From contig NZ_BMSV01000005.1 of NCBI RefSeq assembly GCF_014649335.1, positions 124,001 through 188,000 of the forward strand: a DNA stretch of 64,000 bases. The letters are read 5' to 3'. Below, in pieces: positions 25,013-34,869 of this stretch. This DNA is from Streptomyces roseolilacinus (GTDB taxonomy: Bacteria; Actinomycetota; Actinomycetes; Streptomycetales; Streptomycetaceae). The notes beneath the pieces were generated by a model. The model had not been told where the DNA came from, ran no database searches, and saw only the letters and a list, made by a program, of their open reading frames with translations. The position numbers were made by a program, and so were the translations under genes. Each line of letters opens with the position of its first letter. Position 1 is the first letter of the stretch.

Positions 25013-26362
25013 ATGCGTGTTGCCGTCGTCGGTCAGGGCTACGTCGGCGTGACCGGAGCGGTCGCCCTGGCCAGGCAGGGGCACCACGTGACCGGGATCG
25101 AGAAGGACCCGGCGCGGCTGCGTTCCCTCACCGAGGGCCGCACCCCCGTCTCCGAACCCGGCCTCCAGCAGGAGCTCGGCCTCGCCCTGGAGACGGGACG
25201 GCTCCGCTTCGCCCCCGACCTGACCCGCACGCACGTCACCGAACCCTTCGAGGTCGTGCTCATCACCGTCGGCACCCCGCCCGCCGAGGACGGCACGGCC
25301 GACCTCTCCCAGGTCAAGGCCGCCCTCGGCGAGGTCGCCGAGCTGCTGCCCACCCCGCACGTGGTGCTGAAGTCGACCGTGCCGCCCGGTACCAGCGAAC
25401 GCCTCACGGCCGAGCACCCCCGGCTCCGCGACCGGTACGCCTACAACCCCGAGTTCCTGAACCAGGGCAGCGCCCTCGACGACTGGACCACCCCCTCGCG
25501 CGTGGTGGCCGGCGTGTGGTCGCAGCCCGTCACGGACGTCCTCCACGCCCTGTACGGGGCCCTGGCCTGCCCCTGGGTGGTCACCACGCCCACCACGGCC
25601 GAGATGACCAAGTACGCCAGCAACGCCTTCCTCGCCACGAAGATCAGCTTCGCGAACGAGTGCGCGCGCCTGTGCGCCACCCCCGACCTCGACATCGACC
25701 AGGTGATGCAGGCCGTCGGCCTCGACCCGCGCATCGGCCACGCCTTTCTCCAGCCCGGCCTCGGCTTCGGGGACTCCTGCCTCCCCAAGGACACGGCGGC
25801 CCTCGCCCGCTGGGCCGCCTCCCGCGGGCTTCCCACCCCGCTGCTGAACGCCGTCATCCACGTCAACCGCGACCAGGCCGCCCTCGTCCGCGACACGCTG
25901 CGCCGGGAGCTCGGCGCGGACCTCGCGCACAGCGAGGTCGCCGTGCTCGGCGCCCGCTACGAACCGTGGAGCGACGACATGCGCGCCGCGCCCAGCCGCG
26001 TCGTGGTGCCGCAGCTGCTCGCCGAGGCGGCGGGCGTCCGCGTCTGGGACCCCGCCACGGACCCCGACGAGCTGGCCCGGCTGTTCCCCGGCGCCCGGCC
26101 CTGCTCCGACCTGCGGACGGCCGTGCGGGGCGCCCGCGCGGTGGCCGTCCTCACCGAGTGGCCCGAGACCATCGAGGCCGACTGGTCGCTGCTCGCCACC
26201 GAACTCGCCGCCCCGGCCGTCGTCGTCGACGGCAAGAACTGCCTGCTCCCGGAGCGCCTGGCGGGCCTCCCGCTCACGTACCGCAGCGCCGGCAACCGCC
26301 TCCCCGCCCGCGCCGCGACCTCCTTCGGCGACGGCGCGCCGTACGCCGCCCCCAGCGCCTGA
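25013..26362 (+). CDS. UDP-glucose/GDP-mannose dehydrogenase family protein
   Basis: A 449-residue nucleotide-sugar dehydrogenase that oxidises a sugar C6 alcohol to the uronate using two NAD+. The Rossmann motif is GQGYVG at 7-12, the central domain contains ATKISFANECARL, and the catalytic Cys is in FGDSCLPKD. The C-terminal NDP-sugar-binding domain has the changed sequence LGARYEPWSDDMRAAPS; canonical enzymes read GxxFKxxTDDxRxSP. The product would be UDP-glucuronate or a related sugar for polymer or glycoside synthesis. No glycosyltransferase is adjacent. Confidence 0.88.
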   Translation: MRVAVVGQGYVGVTGAVALARQGHHVTGIEKDPARLRSLTEGRTPVSEPGLQQELGLALETGRLRFAPDLTRTHVTEPFEVVLITVGTPPAEDGTADLSQVKAALGEVAELLPTPHVVLKSTVPPGTSERLTAEHPRLRDRYAYNPEFLNQGSALDDWTTPSRVVAGVWSQPVTDVLHALYGALACPWVVTTPTTAEMTKYASNAFLATKISFANECARLCATPDLDIDQVMQAVGLDPRIGHAFLQPGLGFGDSCLPKDTAALARWAASRGLPTPLLNAVIHVNRDQAALVRDTLRRELGADLAHSEVAVLGARYEPWSDDMRAAPSRVVVPQLLAEAAGVRVWDPATDPDELARLFPGARPCSDLRTAVRGARAVAVLTEWPETIEADWSLLATELAAPAVVVDGKNCLLPERLAGLPLTYRSAGNRLPARAATSFGDGAPYAAPSA

Positions 26363-26618
26363 CGGCACCTCGCGTACCCGCTGGTGAGCGCGTTGCGGCC
26401 GGGTTTCACCGGCATGTGCGCGGAGGTTCGCGCGGGGTTCTGTTCCAGGAGGGGCGCTGGCTGCATACTGTTCCTCCTCGCCCCGGTGCCGAAGCGGTCC
26501 GTCCGCCCCGTGCACCTCCAGTGACGCGGACGGCCCCGGCAAGGCGAGCACTCCCCATCACTCGCGTGCCGCCCTGCCGGCGCGGGAGTTCCCCTGCTCC
26601 TGGAAGACCCGAGGATCC

Positions 26619-27338
26619 GTGCCAGTACCTGTTGTCCTTGCCGGGCGCACCGTGCGCCTGGAGCCGCTGGCCATGCGCCACGCGGAGGGCCTCGCCTGGG
26701 CCGGCGCGCAGGACCGCGCCGCGTACGCCTACACCCCGGTGCCCGACGGCCCGGAGGCGTCACACGACTACATCGCCCGCGCGCTGACCGATCAGGCGGC
26801 CGGCCGGGCGCTCCCGTTCGCCCTGGTCACCGTCGCCGACGGGCGGGTGGTCGGCTCGACCAGGTTCCTGGAGCTGGACTACTGGCGCGGCCCGGTGGTC
26901 TGGCCCCCGGTCACCGGCGTCCCGTACGGCGACCCGCTCACCGCCGTGCCCGACGCCGCCGAGATCGGCAACACCTGGATCGCCGGCTGCGCGCGGGGCA
27001 CCGGGGCCAACACGGAGGCGAAGCTGCTCATGCTCCGCCACGCCTTCGATACCTGGGGCGTCCGCCGGATCACGCTGCGCGCCGACGCGCGCAACGCCCG
27101 CTCCCGCGCGGCGATCGAACGTCTCGGCGCGACCTGCGAGGGGGTCCGCCGCGCCCACTCGCGGGGCCTGGACGGCGTGGTCCGCGACACCGCCTTCTAC
27201 TCGGTCCTCCACGAGGAGTGGCCCACGGTCCGCTCCATCATCGAACTGCGCCTGTCCGCCACCGCCCACCCGCCGGCGCCGTTCCCCCACCCCCACCGCA
27301 ACCACGACGACGCGGCGGGGCAGCTGCTCCTCACCTGA
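26619..27338 (+). CDS. GNAT family N-acetyltransferase
   Basis: A 239-residue acetyltransferase, RimJ/RimL-like. The start resembles the family (GRTVRLEPLAMRHAEGLA), the core has GSTRFLEL, and the acetyl-CoA region has TEAKLLMLRHAFDTWGVRRITLR, then NARSRAAIERLGA. The substrate could be a protein N-terminus or a small molecule. The last 40 residues are His/Pro-rich and unlike the family. The GTG start has GAGGA 4 bases upstream. Confidence 0.85.
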   Translation: MPVPVVLAGRTVRLEPLAMRHAEGLAWAGAQDRAAYAYTPVPDGPEASHDYIARALTDQAAGRALPFALVTVADGRVVGSTRFLELDYWRGPVVWPPVTGVPYGDPLTAVPDAAEIGNTWIAGCARGTGANTEAKLLMLRHAFDTWGVRRITLRADARNARSRAAIERLGATCEGVRRAHSRGLDGVVRDTAFYSVLHEEWPTVRSIIELRLSATAHPPAPFPHPHRNHDDAAGQLLLT

Positions 27339-27410
27339 CGGAAGACACGCGTGTGACGGTGGGGAAGCCGGGTACATGCACGTCCCTGACCGTACGAAAG
27401 GAGCCGTGTC

Positions 27411-27722
27411 GTGCTGATGGCCCACCCCGCCGTCCTGACGAAGCTGATCGAGGAGTACACCGCGCTCAGCAAGCTCGACGCCCACAACGGCGGACCGCAG
27501 GTGCGGCAGCGTCTGGAGGACGTCGCCTACACCCTGTGCGTGTCCACGGGCACGCGGGACGTCGACGCGGCGCTCGTCGCGGCCCGCCACCGGCTGCCCG
27601 GCGCCCGCCCCGAGGACGACTCGGTGATAAGCCGGCCCGCGGTGCCCGCCGGCCGCACCTCAGGCGCCGTCGACGGGCAGCGTGAGGTGCAGCAGGCAGA
27701 TGTCGTCGCGTCGTGTGGGTGA
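27411..27722 (+). CDS. DUF5133 protein
   Basis: A 103-residue protein of a small actinobacterial family of unknown function. It is recognised from MAHPAVLTKLIEEY at the start, and VRQRLEDVAYTLCVSTGTRDVDAALVAARHRLPGARPEDDS in two adjoining blocks near residues 32-72. The GTG at 27411 has AAAGGAG 7 bases upstream. The last 25 residues are not family-like because the frame runs 63 bases into the opposite-strand SpoIIE phosphatase gene, giving a convergent overlap. A nearby stop may have been lost. Confidence 0.8.
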   Translation: MLMAHPAVLTKLIEEYTALSKLDAHNGGPQVRQRLEDVAYTLCVSTGTRDVDAALVAARHRLPGARPEDDSVISRPAVPAGRTSGAVDGQREVQQADVVASCG

Positions 27723-29528
27723 CAGCGCCTCCGTCAGCCGTACGGTGAGGTGCTCCGCCCCGGCCGCGCCGCGCACCGCGCCGCCCGCCAGCCGGGCGAG
27801 CCGGTCGAGCCCCACGGCGAGGTCCTCGCCCGGGCGCTCGACCAGCCCGTCGGTGTAGAGGAGCAGGTGGTCGCCGGGGAGCGCGGTGAACCGCCGCTCC
27901 TCGTACGAGCAGTCCCGGGCGGCGCCCAGCATGATCCCGGCGGGCGGCGCCAGGTACCCCGCCACGCCGCCGCGGACGAGGAGCGGCGGCAGGTGCCCGG
28001 CCTGCGCCCAGGTCATGCTGCGGTCCCACGGCCGGTAGCGCGCCAGGACCAGCGTCGCCGTGAGGGGGCGGCCCTCCGGGGCGTGCATCAGCAGCGCGTT
28101 CAGCCGCACCAGGGCGTCCGGCAGCGGCGAACCCGTGACGACCATGCCCTTGGCGGTGAACCGCAGCTGGGCCATGGTCGCGACCGCGTCGATGCCGTGC
28201 CCGGCGACGTCACCGATCACGAACAGCCCGCTGCCGTCGGGCAGCTCCACGGCGCTGTACCAGTCACCGCCGACACTGAGCCCGGCCTGCGCGGGGAGGT
28301 AGAACGCCTCCGTCCGCAGCCCGGCGACGACCAGGGGCCCCTCCTGCCGGGGCAGCAGGGCCTGCTGGAGGCGCGCGGCCAGTGCCCGTTCCGCCTCCAA
28401 CAGGCCCTGCTGGGCGAGGACCTCCCGCTCCGACTCCAGCAGCGCCTGCTCGGCCCGCCGCTGCGCGGTGAGGTCCTGGCAGAGGGCGTGGACCTCGTCG
28501 ACGGGGCCCCTCCCACCGGCCGCGGGCTCCGCGACGAGCCGCAGGTGCCGCACCCCGGCCGGCGTCGCGATCCGGAACGTGCGGTCCAGGGGGCGCCCCT
28601 CCCGCAGCAGCCGCCGCACGGCGGCCGCGAGCCGCGGCGCGTCCTCCGGCACGACGTACGAGGGGAGTTCCTCGCAGGTCGGCGGCGCCTCGGCCGGGTC
28701 GCGGCCGAAGATCCGGTACGTCTGCTCGGACCACGCCACCTCGCCGGTGCGCACGTTCCACTCCGCCCAGCCCAGGTCGCCGAGGCGTTCCATGCGGTGC
28801 CGGCGGTGCGCCTCGCGGGCCGCGTCGCCGTGCCGGGCCCAGGTGACGACGAGCCGCCCGCCCAGCCGCGCGGCACGCACCGTCCAGGTGGTCCGCCGGG
28901 GCGCGCCGGCGGTCTCGTACGGGAACGGCCCGCTCTCGTACGGCACGCCCGTGAGCAGCACACCGGCGCAGCCGCGCCACGGTTCGGTGCCGGCGAGCCC
29001 GGGGTACGTCTCCAGGACGCGCAGGCCGACGAGTTCCCCGCCGCGCCGGCCGGCGGGGTCCGCGGACCGGGGCGCGGCCGCGTCGATCCGGTAGTCCTCC
29101 ACCTCGCCCGGGACCGGTGACCACAGCGGGGTCAGCAGCACGGCGGGACCCGGCAGGCCGTCGAACACGGCCTGCACGGCGTCCACGTCCGGCCCGGCCG
29201 TCCCGGGCCCGCCGGCCGCACCGCCACCGGCCGCGTCGCCCCGGGAGGTGCCGGTGCGTCCGGCCCGGCGGGTGGCGCCCAGGACCGCCCAGCACTCGTC
29301 CGCCACGCTGCGGCCCCGCTCCTCGGCGCGCCGCGTCAGCGCGGCCTCCGCCGCCTGCGCCGACAGGCCCTCCCACGCCATGAGGGCGCCCTTCGCCCGT
29401 TCCCTGAGGGTGCTCGTGGCGAGCGTCTCCTCCAGCGCGTCGACCCGGGCGCGGAGTCTCGCGACGGTCCGGGCGAGCGCCACCGCGTCCGAGGCGCCGC
29501 CGTCCGTCGGGACACGCGGTTCGTCCAC
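27660..29528 (-). CDS. ANTAR - PAS - SpoIIE (PP2C) regulatory phosphatase
   Basis: A 622-residue signalling protein. Residues about 38-85 form an ANTAR RNA-binding domain (ATSTLRERAKGALMAWEG, with an AEECW-like end). A PAS-like sensor region covers about 260-360 (LGWAEWNVRTGEVAWSEQTY). A coiled-coil follows (ALLESEREVLAQQGLLEAER), then a PP2C/SpoIIE phosphatase (GGDWYSAVELPDG, then GDVAGHGIDA, LLLYTDGLVERPG, RRDDICLL). Such proteins tune anti-sigma/anti-anti-sigma switches, and the ANTAR part adds possible antitermination of transcripts. The GTG start lacks a strong ribosome binding site. The frame stays open far upstream, but that part is a shadow. Confidence 0.85.
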   Translation of the reverse strand: MDEPRVPTDGGASDAVALARTVARLRARVDALEETLATSTLRERAKGALMAWEGLSAQAAEAALTRRAEERGRSVADECWAVLGATRRAGRTGTSRGDAAGGGAAGGPGTAGPDVDAVQAVFDGLPGPAVLLTPLWSPVPGEVEDYRIDAAAPRSADPAGRRGGELVGLRVLETYPGLAGTEPWRGCAGVLLTGVPYESGPFPYETAGAPRRTTWTVRAARLGGRLVVTWARHGDAAREAHRRHRMERLGDLGWAEWNVRTGEVAWSEQTYRIFGRDPAEAPPTCEELPSYVVPEDAPRLAAAVRRLLREGRPLDRTFRIATPAGVRHLRLVAEPAAGGRGPVDEVHALCQDLTAQRRAEQALLESEREVLAQQGLLEAERALAARLQQALLPRQEGPLVVAGLRTEAFYLPAQAGLSVGGDWYSAVELPDGSGLFVIGDVAGHGIDAVATMAQLRFTAKGMVVTGSPLPDALVRLNALLMHAPEGRPLTATLVLARYRPWDRSMTWAQAGHLPPLLVRGGVAGYLAPPAGIMLGAARDCSYEERRFTALPGDHLLLYTDGLVERPGEDLAVGLDRLARLAGGAVRGAAGAEHLTVRLTEALSPTRRDDICLLHLTLPVDGA

Positions 29529-29584
29529 CTTCCGAGCATGGCACAGACCCCCCGGGGCCGCCCGGGAGCCGCCGCGGCGCCGGT

Positions 29585-31198
29585 TCAGTAGGCGTTGCGG
29601 CGGCGCAGGCCGAGCGGACGGCCGTCCGGGTCGACGAGGAACCGGTACGCCGGGGCGGAGAGCACCGCCGCGACCCGGTTCAGCTCCGGGGTGCGGTACG
29701 CGCGCAGCCGGCCCGGAGGGCGGGGCCCCCGGCAACCGCCCGCGTGCCAGTCGTCGAGGGCCGCCGCCGACTCCGCGAACGCCCGGAACACCCCGGCGGG
29801 GTCGCACAGCGGGTCCGGGACGTCCTCCGCCGGGGGCGCCCCCAGGTCCAGGTGCTCGCGCGCCAGGGCCAGCCGCAGCTCCCGGGCGTAGCGGCGGGCG
29901 CCGTCGCCGGTCCCGCCCGGGTCCCCCGGCTCCCGCCCGTCGTGCGCCTCGTCCACGACGGCGCAGCTCAGCTCGGAGTCGTGCGTCCACGACCGCAGGT
30001 TGACGTTGTCGGAGCCGACGACGGCCCACACGTCGTCGATCACGCAGACCTTCGCGTGGACGTACACGGGTGTCCCGGAGTGGTTCTCCAGCCCGTACAC
30101 GGCGACCCGGTCGCCGCCGGCCGCCCGCAGCCCCTCCAAGGCGGCGATCCTGCCGACCAGGTTCGCCGCCCACGACAGCCGTCCGTCCTGCTCGGGGTGG
30201 GAGGGGACGACCGCGATCAGCCTCAGTCCCGGTTCGGCGGCCAGTGCCTCCGCGAAGCACCGCACGACGTGCGTGGACCACAGGTACTGGTCCTCCAGGT
30301 AGATCAGCGCGCGGGCGCGGCGCAGCGCCTTGAGGTAGCCGCGCGCGATGCTCCGCTCCCCGTCCGGGGCGAAGTCGTAGCCGTGCACCAGCCGTCTCGG
30401 GTACGTGCGCAGCACCTGCACGGTGTGCGTGCCGCACGGCGGCGGGTCGGGCAGCTGGGGCGGGAGCGCCGCCGCCTCGGTGTCCTCGTGGTGGAGGAGC
30501 GCGCGCAGCCGGGTGAGGGGGCTGCGGGTGAGGGGCGCGGGGTCGTCCCACCGTTCGCGGAAGCACGCCTCGACGTCGCCGACCGCCGGCCCGCGCACGG
30601 CGAGCTGGATGTCGTGCCACGGCGGGCGCGGCCCGTACGCGGCGGCGATGGGCAGCGCCTGGGGGTCGCCGCGGTGGGAGGCGTCGTCGCGGCGGCTGTG
30701 GCACAGGTCGGTGCAGCCGACGAACGCCACGTCCCGCTCGGGGCGGCCGGGGTGCCGCAGGACGACGTACTTCTGGTGGTGGGAGCCGCCGGGGCGCACC
30801 CGCATGTCGAGCAGGCACTCGCCGCCCGCAGCCTCGATCTCCGTGCCCAGGTGGCGGTTCTCGGTCTCGCTGAACCGGAGGCGGTCCAGGTGGGACCGCC
30901 ACACCAGCCCCTTGACGATCACGCCGCGGCGGGCGGCCTCGCCCAGCACCTCGCCGACCTCGGTGCCCTCGCCGTCGAGCAGCTGGTCGGGGTCGCCGCG
31001 CCAGTCGGTGAACAGGCACAGGTCGCCGGCGCGCTGGGCCCGGAGCGCGCCGAGCAGCTCGGAGAAGTAGGTCGCGCCGTGGACGAGGGGGCGTACCTCG
31101 TTGCCGCGGGTCCAGGCGGCCTCGCCCCTCCGGTCGTCCAGGCGGACGGCGGGGTTGCCGCGTTCCGTCGCGGTCAGCAGCCAGTCGGTGAGTTCCAC
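29585..31198 (-). CDS. Phospholipase D-like protein with one degenerate HKD motif
   Basis: A 537-residue protein with two PLD half-domains. The second HKD motif is complete (HAKVCVID, His381, Lys383, Asp388, followed by GSDN). The first reads HQKYVVLR (His141, Lys143), with Arg148 where Asp is expected. The catalytic His pair is still available. No signal peptide is visible. Substrate may be phospholipid or nucleic acid. The start is a GTG with GGAAGG 9 bases upstream. It lies 56 bases upstream of the SpoIIE gene on the same strand, so both may be in one transcript. Confidence 0.82.
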   Translation of the reverse strand: MELTDWLLTATERGNPAVRLDDRRGEAAWTRGNEVRPLVHGATYFSELLGALRAQRAGDLCLFTDWRGDPDQLLDGEGTEVGEVLGEAARRGVIVKGLVWRSHLDRLRFSETENRHLGTEIEAAGGECLLDMRVRPGGSHHQKYVVLRHPGRPERDVAFVGCTDLCHSRRDDASHRGDPQALPIAAAYGPRPPWHDIQLAVRGPAVGDVEACFRERWDDPAPLTRSPLTRLRALLHHEDTEAAALPPQLPDPPPCGTHTVQVLRTYPRRLVHGYDFAPDGERSIARGYLKALRRARALIYLEDQYLWSTHVVRCFAEALAAEPGLRLIAVVPSHPEQDGRLSWAANLVGRIAALEGLRAAGGDRVAVYGLENHSGTPVYVHAKVCVIDDVWAVVGSDNVNLRSWTHDSELSCAVVDEAHDGREPGDPGGTGDGARRYARELRLALAREHLDLGAPPAEDVPDPLCDPAGVFRAFAESAAALDDWHAGGCRGPRPPGRLRAYRTPELNRVAAVLSAPAYRFLVDPDGRPLGLRRRNAY

Positions 31199-31293
31199 GG
31201 CACGGGCCCTTCCGTCCGTGCGGACGTGCCGTCGCCGAGTACCCGCTCCGGACCGGCTCACCCGCGCTTCCCGCACGCGCGCGGCGCGGCGGG

Positions 31294-31320
31294 CGGTGCG
31301 GCCCCGCGGGGGCCGCACCG
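31294..31320. terminator. Perfect 12-base hairpin
   Basis: The arms at 31294-31305 and 31309-31320 enclose a 3-base loop. It lies between the secreted-protein gene and the PLD gene on the minus strand. Confidence 0.4.
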
Positions 31321-31370
31321 GAACCGGGCCTCACGGGCGGGGCGGGGGTGCCACCGCGGCGCACACGTGC

Positions 31371-31402
31371 CCCGCCGGCGGCGCGGTGGCGCCGCCGGCG
31401 GG
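31371..31402 (-). terminator. Perfect 14-base hairpin after the secreted-protein gene
   Basis: The arms at 31371-31384 and 31389-31402 are perfectly complementary around a GGTG loop. On the minus strand it begins 26 bases after the stop of the secreted-protein gene. Confidence 0.6.
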
Positions 31403-31427
31403 AGGGGGACCGGCCGGTGGGAGGGGA

Positions 31428-32272
<845 letters not shown>

Positions 32273-32310
32273 AGGTGTCCGAGAGGTCGGGGGACGGGGG
32301 AGCGGCCCCG

Positions 32311-32808
32311 TCAGGCGCCCGTGGTGCCGGGGGGCGGGGGAGCGGGATCGGCGGGGCGCGGGGACGCCACCGGCTGCCAGGCGAACATCATGGCGCCGCC
32401 CACGATGCCCATGAGGGTGCCGATCAGGAACCCGCCCAGGTTCGACATGACGAGCGCGGCGGCCGCGATCAGGGTGGTGACGACGCCCGCGAGCGAGCGG
32501 TACTGCGGGGACACCCAGACCGAGATTCCTAGCATGATCATGACAATTCCGAGGAGGACGGAGGGGACTCCGGCGATGCCCTGGTGCAGCATCACCTCCA
32601 GGGGGGCCAGGGGGATGGCGCAGATCTCCGCGCCGGCCAGGACGGCCAGCAGTCCGCCCCAGAAGGGCCGGCTCCTGCGCCAGCGGCGCCACCTCTCCCG
32701 TCCTCCGCCCCGGACCGGGGCGGCGGGCGCGGGGGAGGGGCCGTTCAGGGTCTCGTCCAGGGGCTCGGCCGGGGGCCGCCGTGTCGCCCCGTCCGCCGGT
32801 GACGGCAT
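32311..32808 (-). CDS. DUF6114 membrane protein
   Basis: A 165-residue integral membrane protein. A Pro-rich, Arg-rich cytoplasmic start (ERWRRWRRSRPFWGG) is followed by four hydrophobic segments and a Pro-rich end. The first helix with AGAEICAIPLAPL is the recognisable DUF6114 feature. It is separated by one base from the stop of the DUF6230 gene upstream. The pair recurs together in streptomycetes, and function is unknown. Confidence 0.83.
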   Translation of the reverse strand: MPSPADGATRRPPAEPLDETLNGPSPAPAAPVRGGGRERWRRWRRSRPFWGGLLAVLAGAEICAIPLAPLEVMLHQGIAGVPSVLLGIVMIMLGISVWVSPQYRSLAGVVTTLIAAAALVMSNLGGFLIGTLMGIVGGAMMFAWQPVASPRPADPAPPPPGTTGA

Positions 32809-32809
32809 G

Positions 32810-33436
32810 TCAGAAGCATTCCTTCTTGCCCTTGGTGATCTTCATGTTCAGGCCGGACAGCTTGAACGTGCCGGCGTTCGTCGCCCAGGCCACCTGCTTC
32901 AGGTCGGTGATGGTGACGTCGTCGGCCTGCTGGCCGAACAGGTCCTGCATGCCCTGGGCGCCCTCCGGTCCCTTGTCGAGGGTGGAGGCGTCGCGGCCGA
33001 TCTCGATGTTGTGGAAGCCGGCGTCGCCCGACAGCTGCGTGGCGTCCACGAAGAGGCCGGTGGCCTCCACGGGCTTCTTCTTCCCCGCCGTGAGGTTCAG
33101 GGAGATGTCCCCGACGATCGGCAGCGTCGTGACGACGGACTGGCACAGGTTGTGCAGCTCGGCCTTGCTGATGGCGGTGATGGCCACGGGCAGCAGTTCC
33201 TCGCGGGCGTTCGTGTCGATGCCCCCGTACTGCGCGAACCCCTCCCCGGTCAGCCTGTCCGCCGACACCTTGAACTGCTGGCCCGACACGGCGAAGGAGG
33301 CCGCGAGGGCCCCGCTCGACAGGGCGACCCCGAGGGCGGCGGTCAGGGCGACCCCCGGCACGGACAGGGCGGCGAAGCGTTTCCACTGGATCCGGCCGAC
33401 GACGTCGTCCGCCTCGGTCTCCGGTATGTTTCTCAT
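32810..33436 (-). CDS. DUF6230 protein
   Basis: A 208-residue protein anchored by one N-terminal membrane helix (residues about 20-46) after a basic stretch (RIQWKRFAAL). The rest is exported. It carries family-like segments (FAVSGQQFKVSADRLTGEGF near the helix, then FGQQADDVTITDLKQVAWA) and ends KGKKECF. Older annotations call relatives cholesterol esterases, but no hydrolase motif is visible. It is first in a pair with DUF6114, whose ATG follows its stop by one base. Confidence 0.83.
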   Translation of the reverse strand: MRNIPETEADDVVGRIQWKRFAALSVPGVALTAALGVALSSGALAASFAVSGQQFKVSADRLTGEGFAQYGGIDTNAREELLPVAITAISKAELHNLCQSVVTTLPIVGDISLNLTAGKKKPVEATGLFVDATQLSGDAGFHNIEIGRDASTLDKGPEGAQGMQDLFGQQADDVTITDLKQVAWATNAGTFKLSGLNMKITKGKKECF

Positions 33437-33710
33437 GAAATATCCCCTCTCTAGGTGTCCACGGCCGCGTGGTGGCCGTCGGCCACGGATGTCGGATGGA
33501 GCGGGAGACCTGCTCGAAGGCGGGCCGCCGGAGGGACGCGGCGGTGCGCGGGAAAGCGGAGTGAGTGGAGAGCGACCGCGTGCGGTGTGGTCTGACGCCG
33601 TACCTACTCGCGGGTGTTACCGACGGGTTGAATGTAAGAGTGCCAGTGGGTGTTGGCAAGGTCGACGAACGACGCTTTTCGGCCTACTCGACGGATCTTC
33701 AGGAGGCGCC

Positions 33711-34643
33711 ATGTCCATCCCCGTGATCCTGGACTGCGACCCGGGGCACGACGACGCCTTCAACATCCTGCTCGCCGCAGCTCACCCGGCCGTCGAGCTG
33801 CTCGGGATCACCACCGTGGCGGGCAACCAGACGGTGGGGAAGACCACCCTGAACGCCCGCCGCGTGTGCACGGTGGCCGGGATCGAGGGCGTGCCGATCG
33901 CCGCCGGCATGGCCGGTCCTTTGCGGGGGCCGGGCATCGTCGCGCCCGACATCCACGGCGAGTCGGGGCTCGACGGGCCCGGTTTCGGCGAGCCGACCGT
34001 GCCGGTCGACGGCCGCGACGCGGTCACGTTCCTCCGCGACACGCTCCGCGCCCACCCCGTGCCCGTCACGCTCGTGCCGACCGGGCCGCTCACCAACATC
34101 GCCGCGTTCCTGCTCGCCCACCCGGAACTGGCGGACAGGATCGAACGCGTCGTCCTCATGGGCGGATCCACCGGGCGCGGCAACCGGACGCCCGCCGCCG
34201 AGTTCAACGTCCTCGCCGACCCGGAGGCGGCCGACGTCGTCTTCCGCAGTGGACTGCACCTCACCATGATCGGCCTCAACGTCAGCCACCGGGCGCTCGC
34301 CACCCCCCGGGTCGTCGCGCGCGTCCGCGCGCTCGGCACACCGCTGGCCGGGGTGTGCGCCGAGCTGCTGACCTACTTCGGCGACGCGTACCGCGAGGTG
34401 TTCGGCTTCCCCGCCCCGCCCCTGCACGATCCGCTCACCGTCGCCCACCTGGTCGCCCCGGACCTGGTCACGCTCGTCCACGCGCCCGTGGCGATCGAGC
34501 TGACGGGCACCCACACGCGCGGCGCCACCGTCGTCGACCTCGACGGCGTCACCGGGGCCCGCCCCAACGCGTACGTCGGCGTGGACGTCGACGTGGACGC
34601 GTACTGGGACCTGATCGTCGACGCCGTGCGCACCCTCGGCTGA
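33711..34643 (+). CDS. Inosine-uridine preferring nucleoside hydrolase
   Basis: A 310-residue enzyme that splits nucleosides to ribose and base. The diagnostic Ca2+-binding motif DCDPGHDD is at residues 8-15. Others are TLVPTGPLTNIA, VVLMGGS, EFNVLADPEAA and, near the C-terminus, the LHDPLTVAH element. No signal peptide is seen, so it acts in the cytoplasm in purine/pyrimidine salvage. The ATG at 33711 has AGGAGG upstream. A 274-base gap before it contains the divergent promoters with DUF6230. Confidence 0.9.
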   Translation: MSIPVILDCDPGHDDAFNILLAAAHPAVELLGITTVAGNQTVGKTTLNARRVCTVAGIEGVPIAAGMAGPLRGPGIVAPDIHGESGLDGPGFGEPTVPVDGRDAVTFLRDTLRAHPVPVTLVPTGPLTNIAAFLLAHPELADRIERVVLMGGSTGRGNRTPAAEFNVLADPEAADVVFRSGLHLTMIGLNVSHRALATPRVVARVRALGTPLAGVCAELLTYFGDAYREVFGFPAPPLHDPLTVAHLVAPDLVTLVHAPVAIELTGTHTRGATVVDLDGVTGARPNAYVGVDVDVDAYWDLIVDAVRTLG

Positions 34644-34685
34644 CCCCCGCCGCCCGCCCGGACCCCGCGTCGACCGCGACGGCCC

Positions 34686-34743
34686 CCGATGACGGACGAC
34701 GCCGTGCACCCCCGGTCCCGGAGCCGCACGGCGACGTCATCGG
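34686..34743. terminator. Long interrupted hairpin between convergent genes
   Basis: CCGATGACG (34686-34694) pairs with CGTCATCGG (34735-34743). Inside it CGCCGTGC (34700-34707) pairs with GCACGGCG (34726-34733). It lies between the ends of the nucleoside hydrolase and PAP2-kinase genes and could stop both transcripts. The remainder of 34644-34869 shows no gene. Confidence 0.45.
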
Positions 34744-34869
34744 CCCCGCCGGCCCGTCCGTCCCCGAGGACCCGGCGGCGGCCTGACCGCCCGCCACCCC
34801 CACGACGGCGACGGCACCCCGAACCCGGCGCCACCCCCCTGGACCGGAGCAGCGGATGGCCGGCGGCCC

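Noticed and set aside
27660..31364. A single 1234-codon open frame on the minus strand
   Set aside because: Only the part up to 29528 reads as a protein (ANTAR-PAS-SpoIIE). The rest is Arg/Pro-rich and overlaps the phospholipase D-like gene in another frame.
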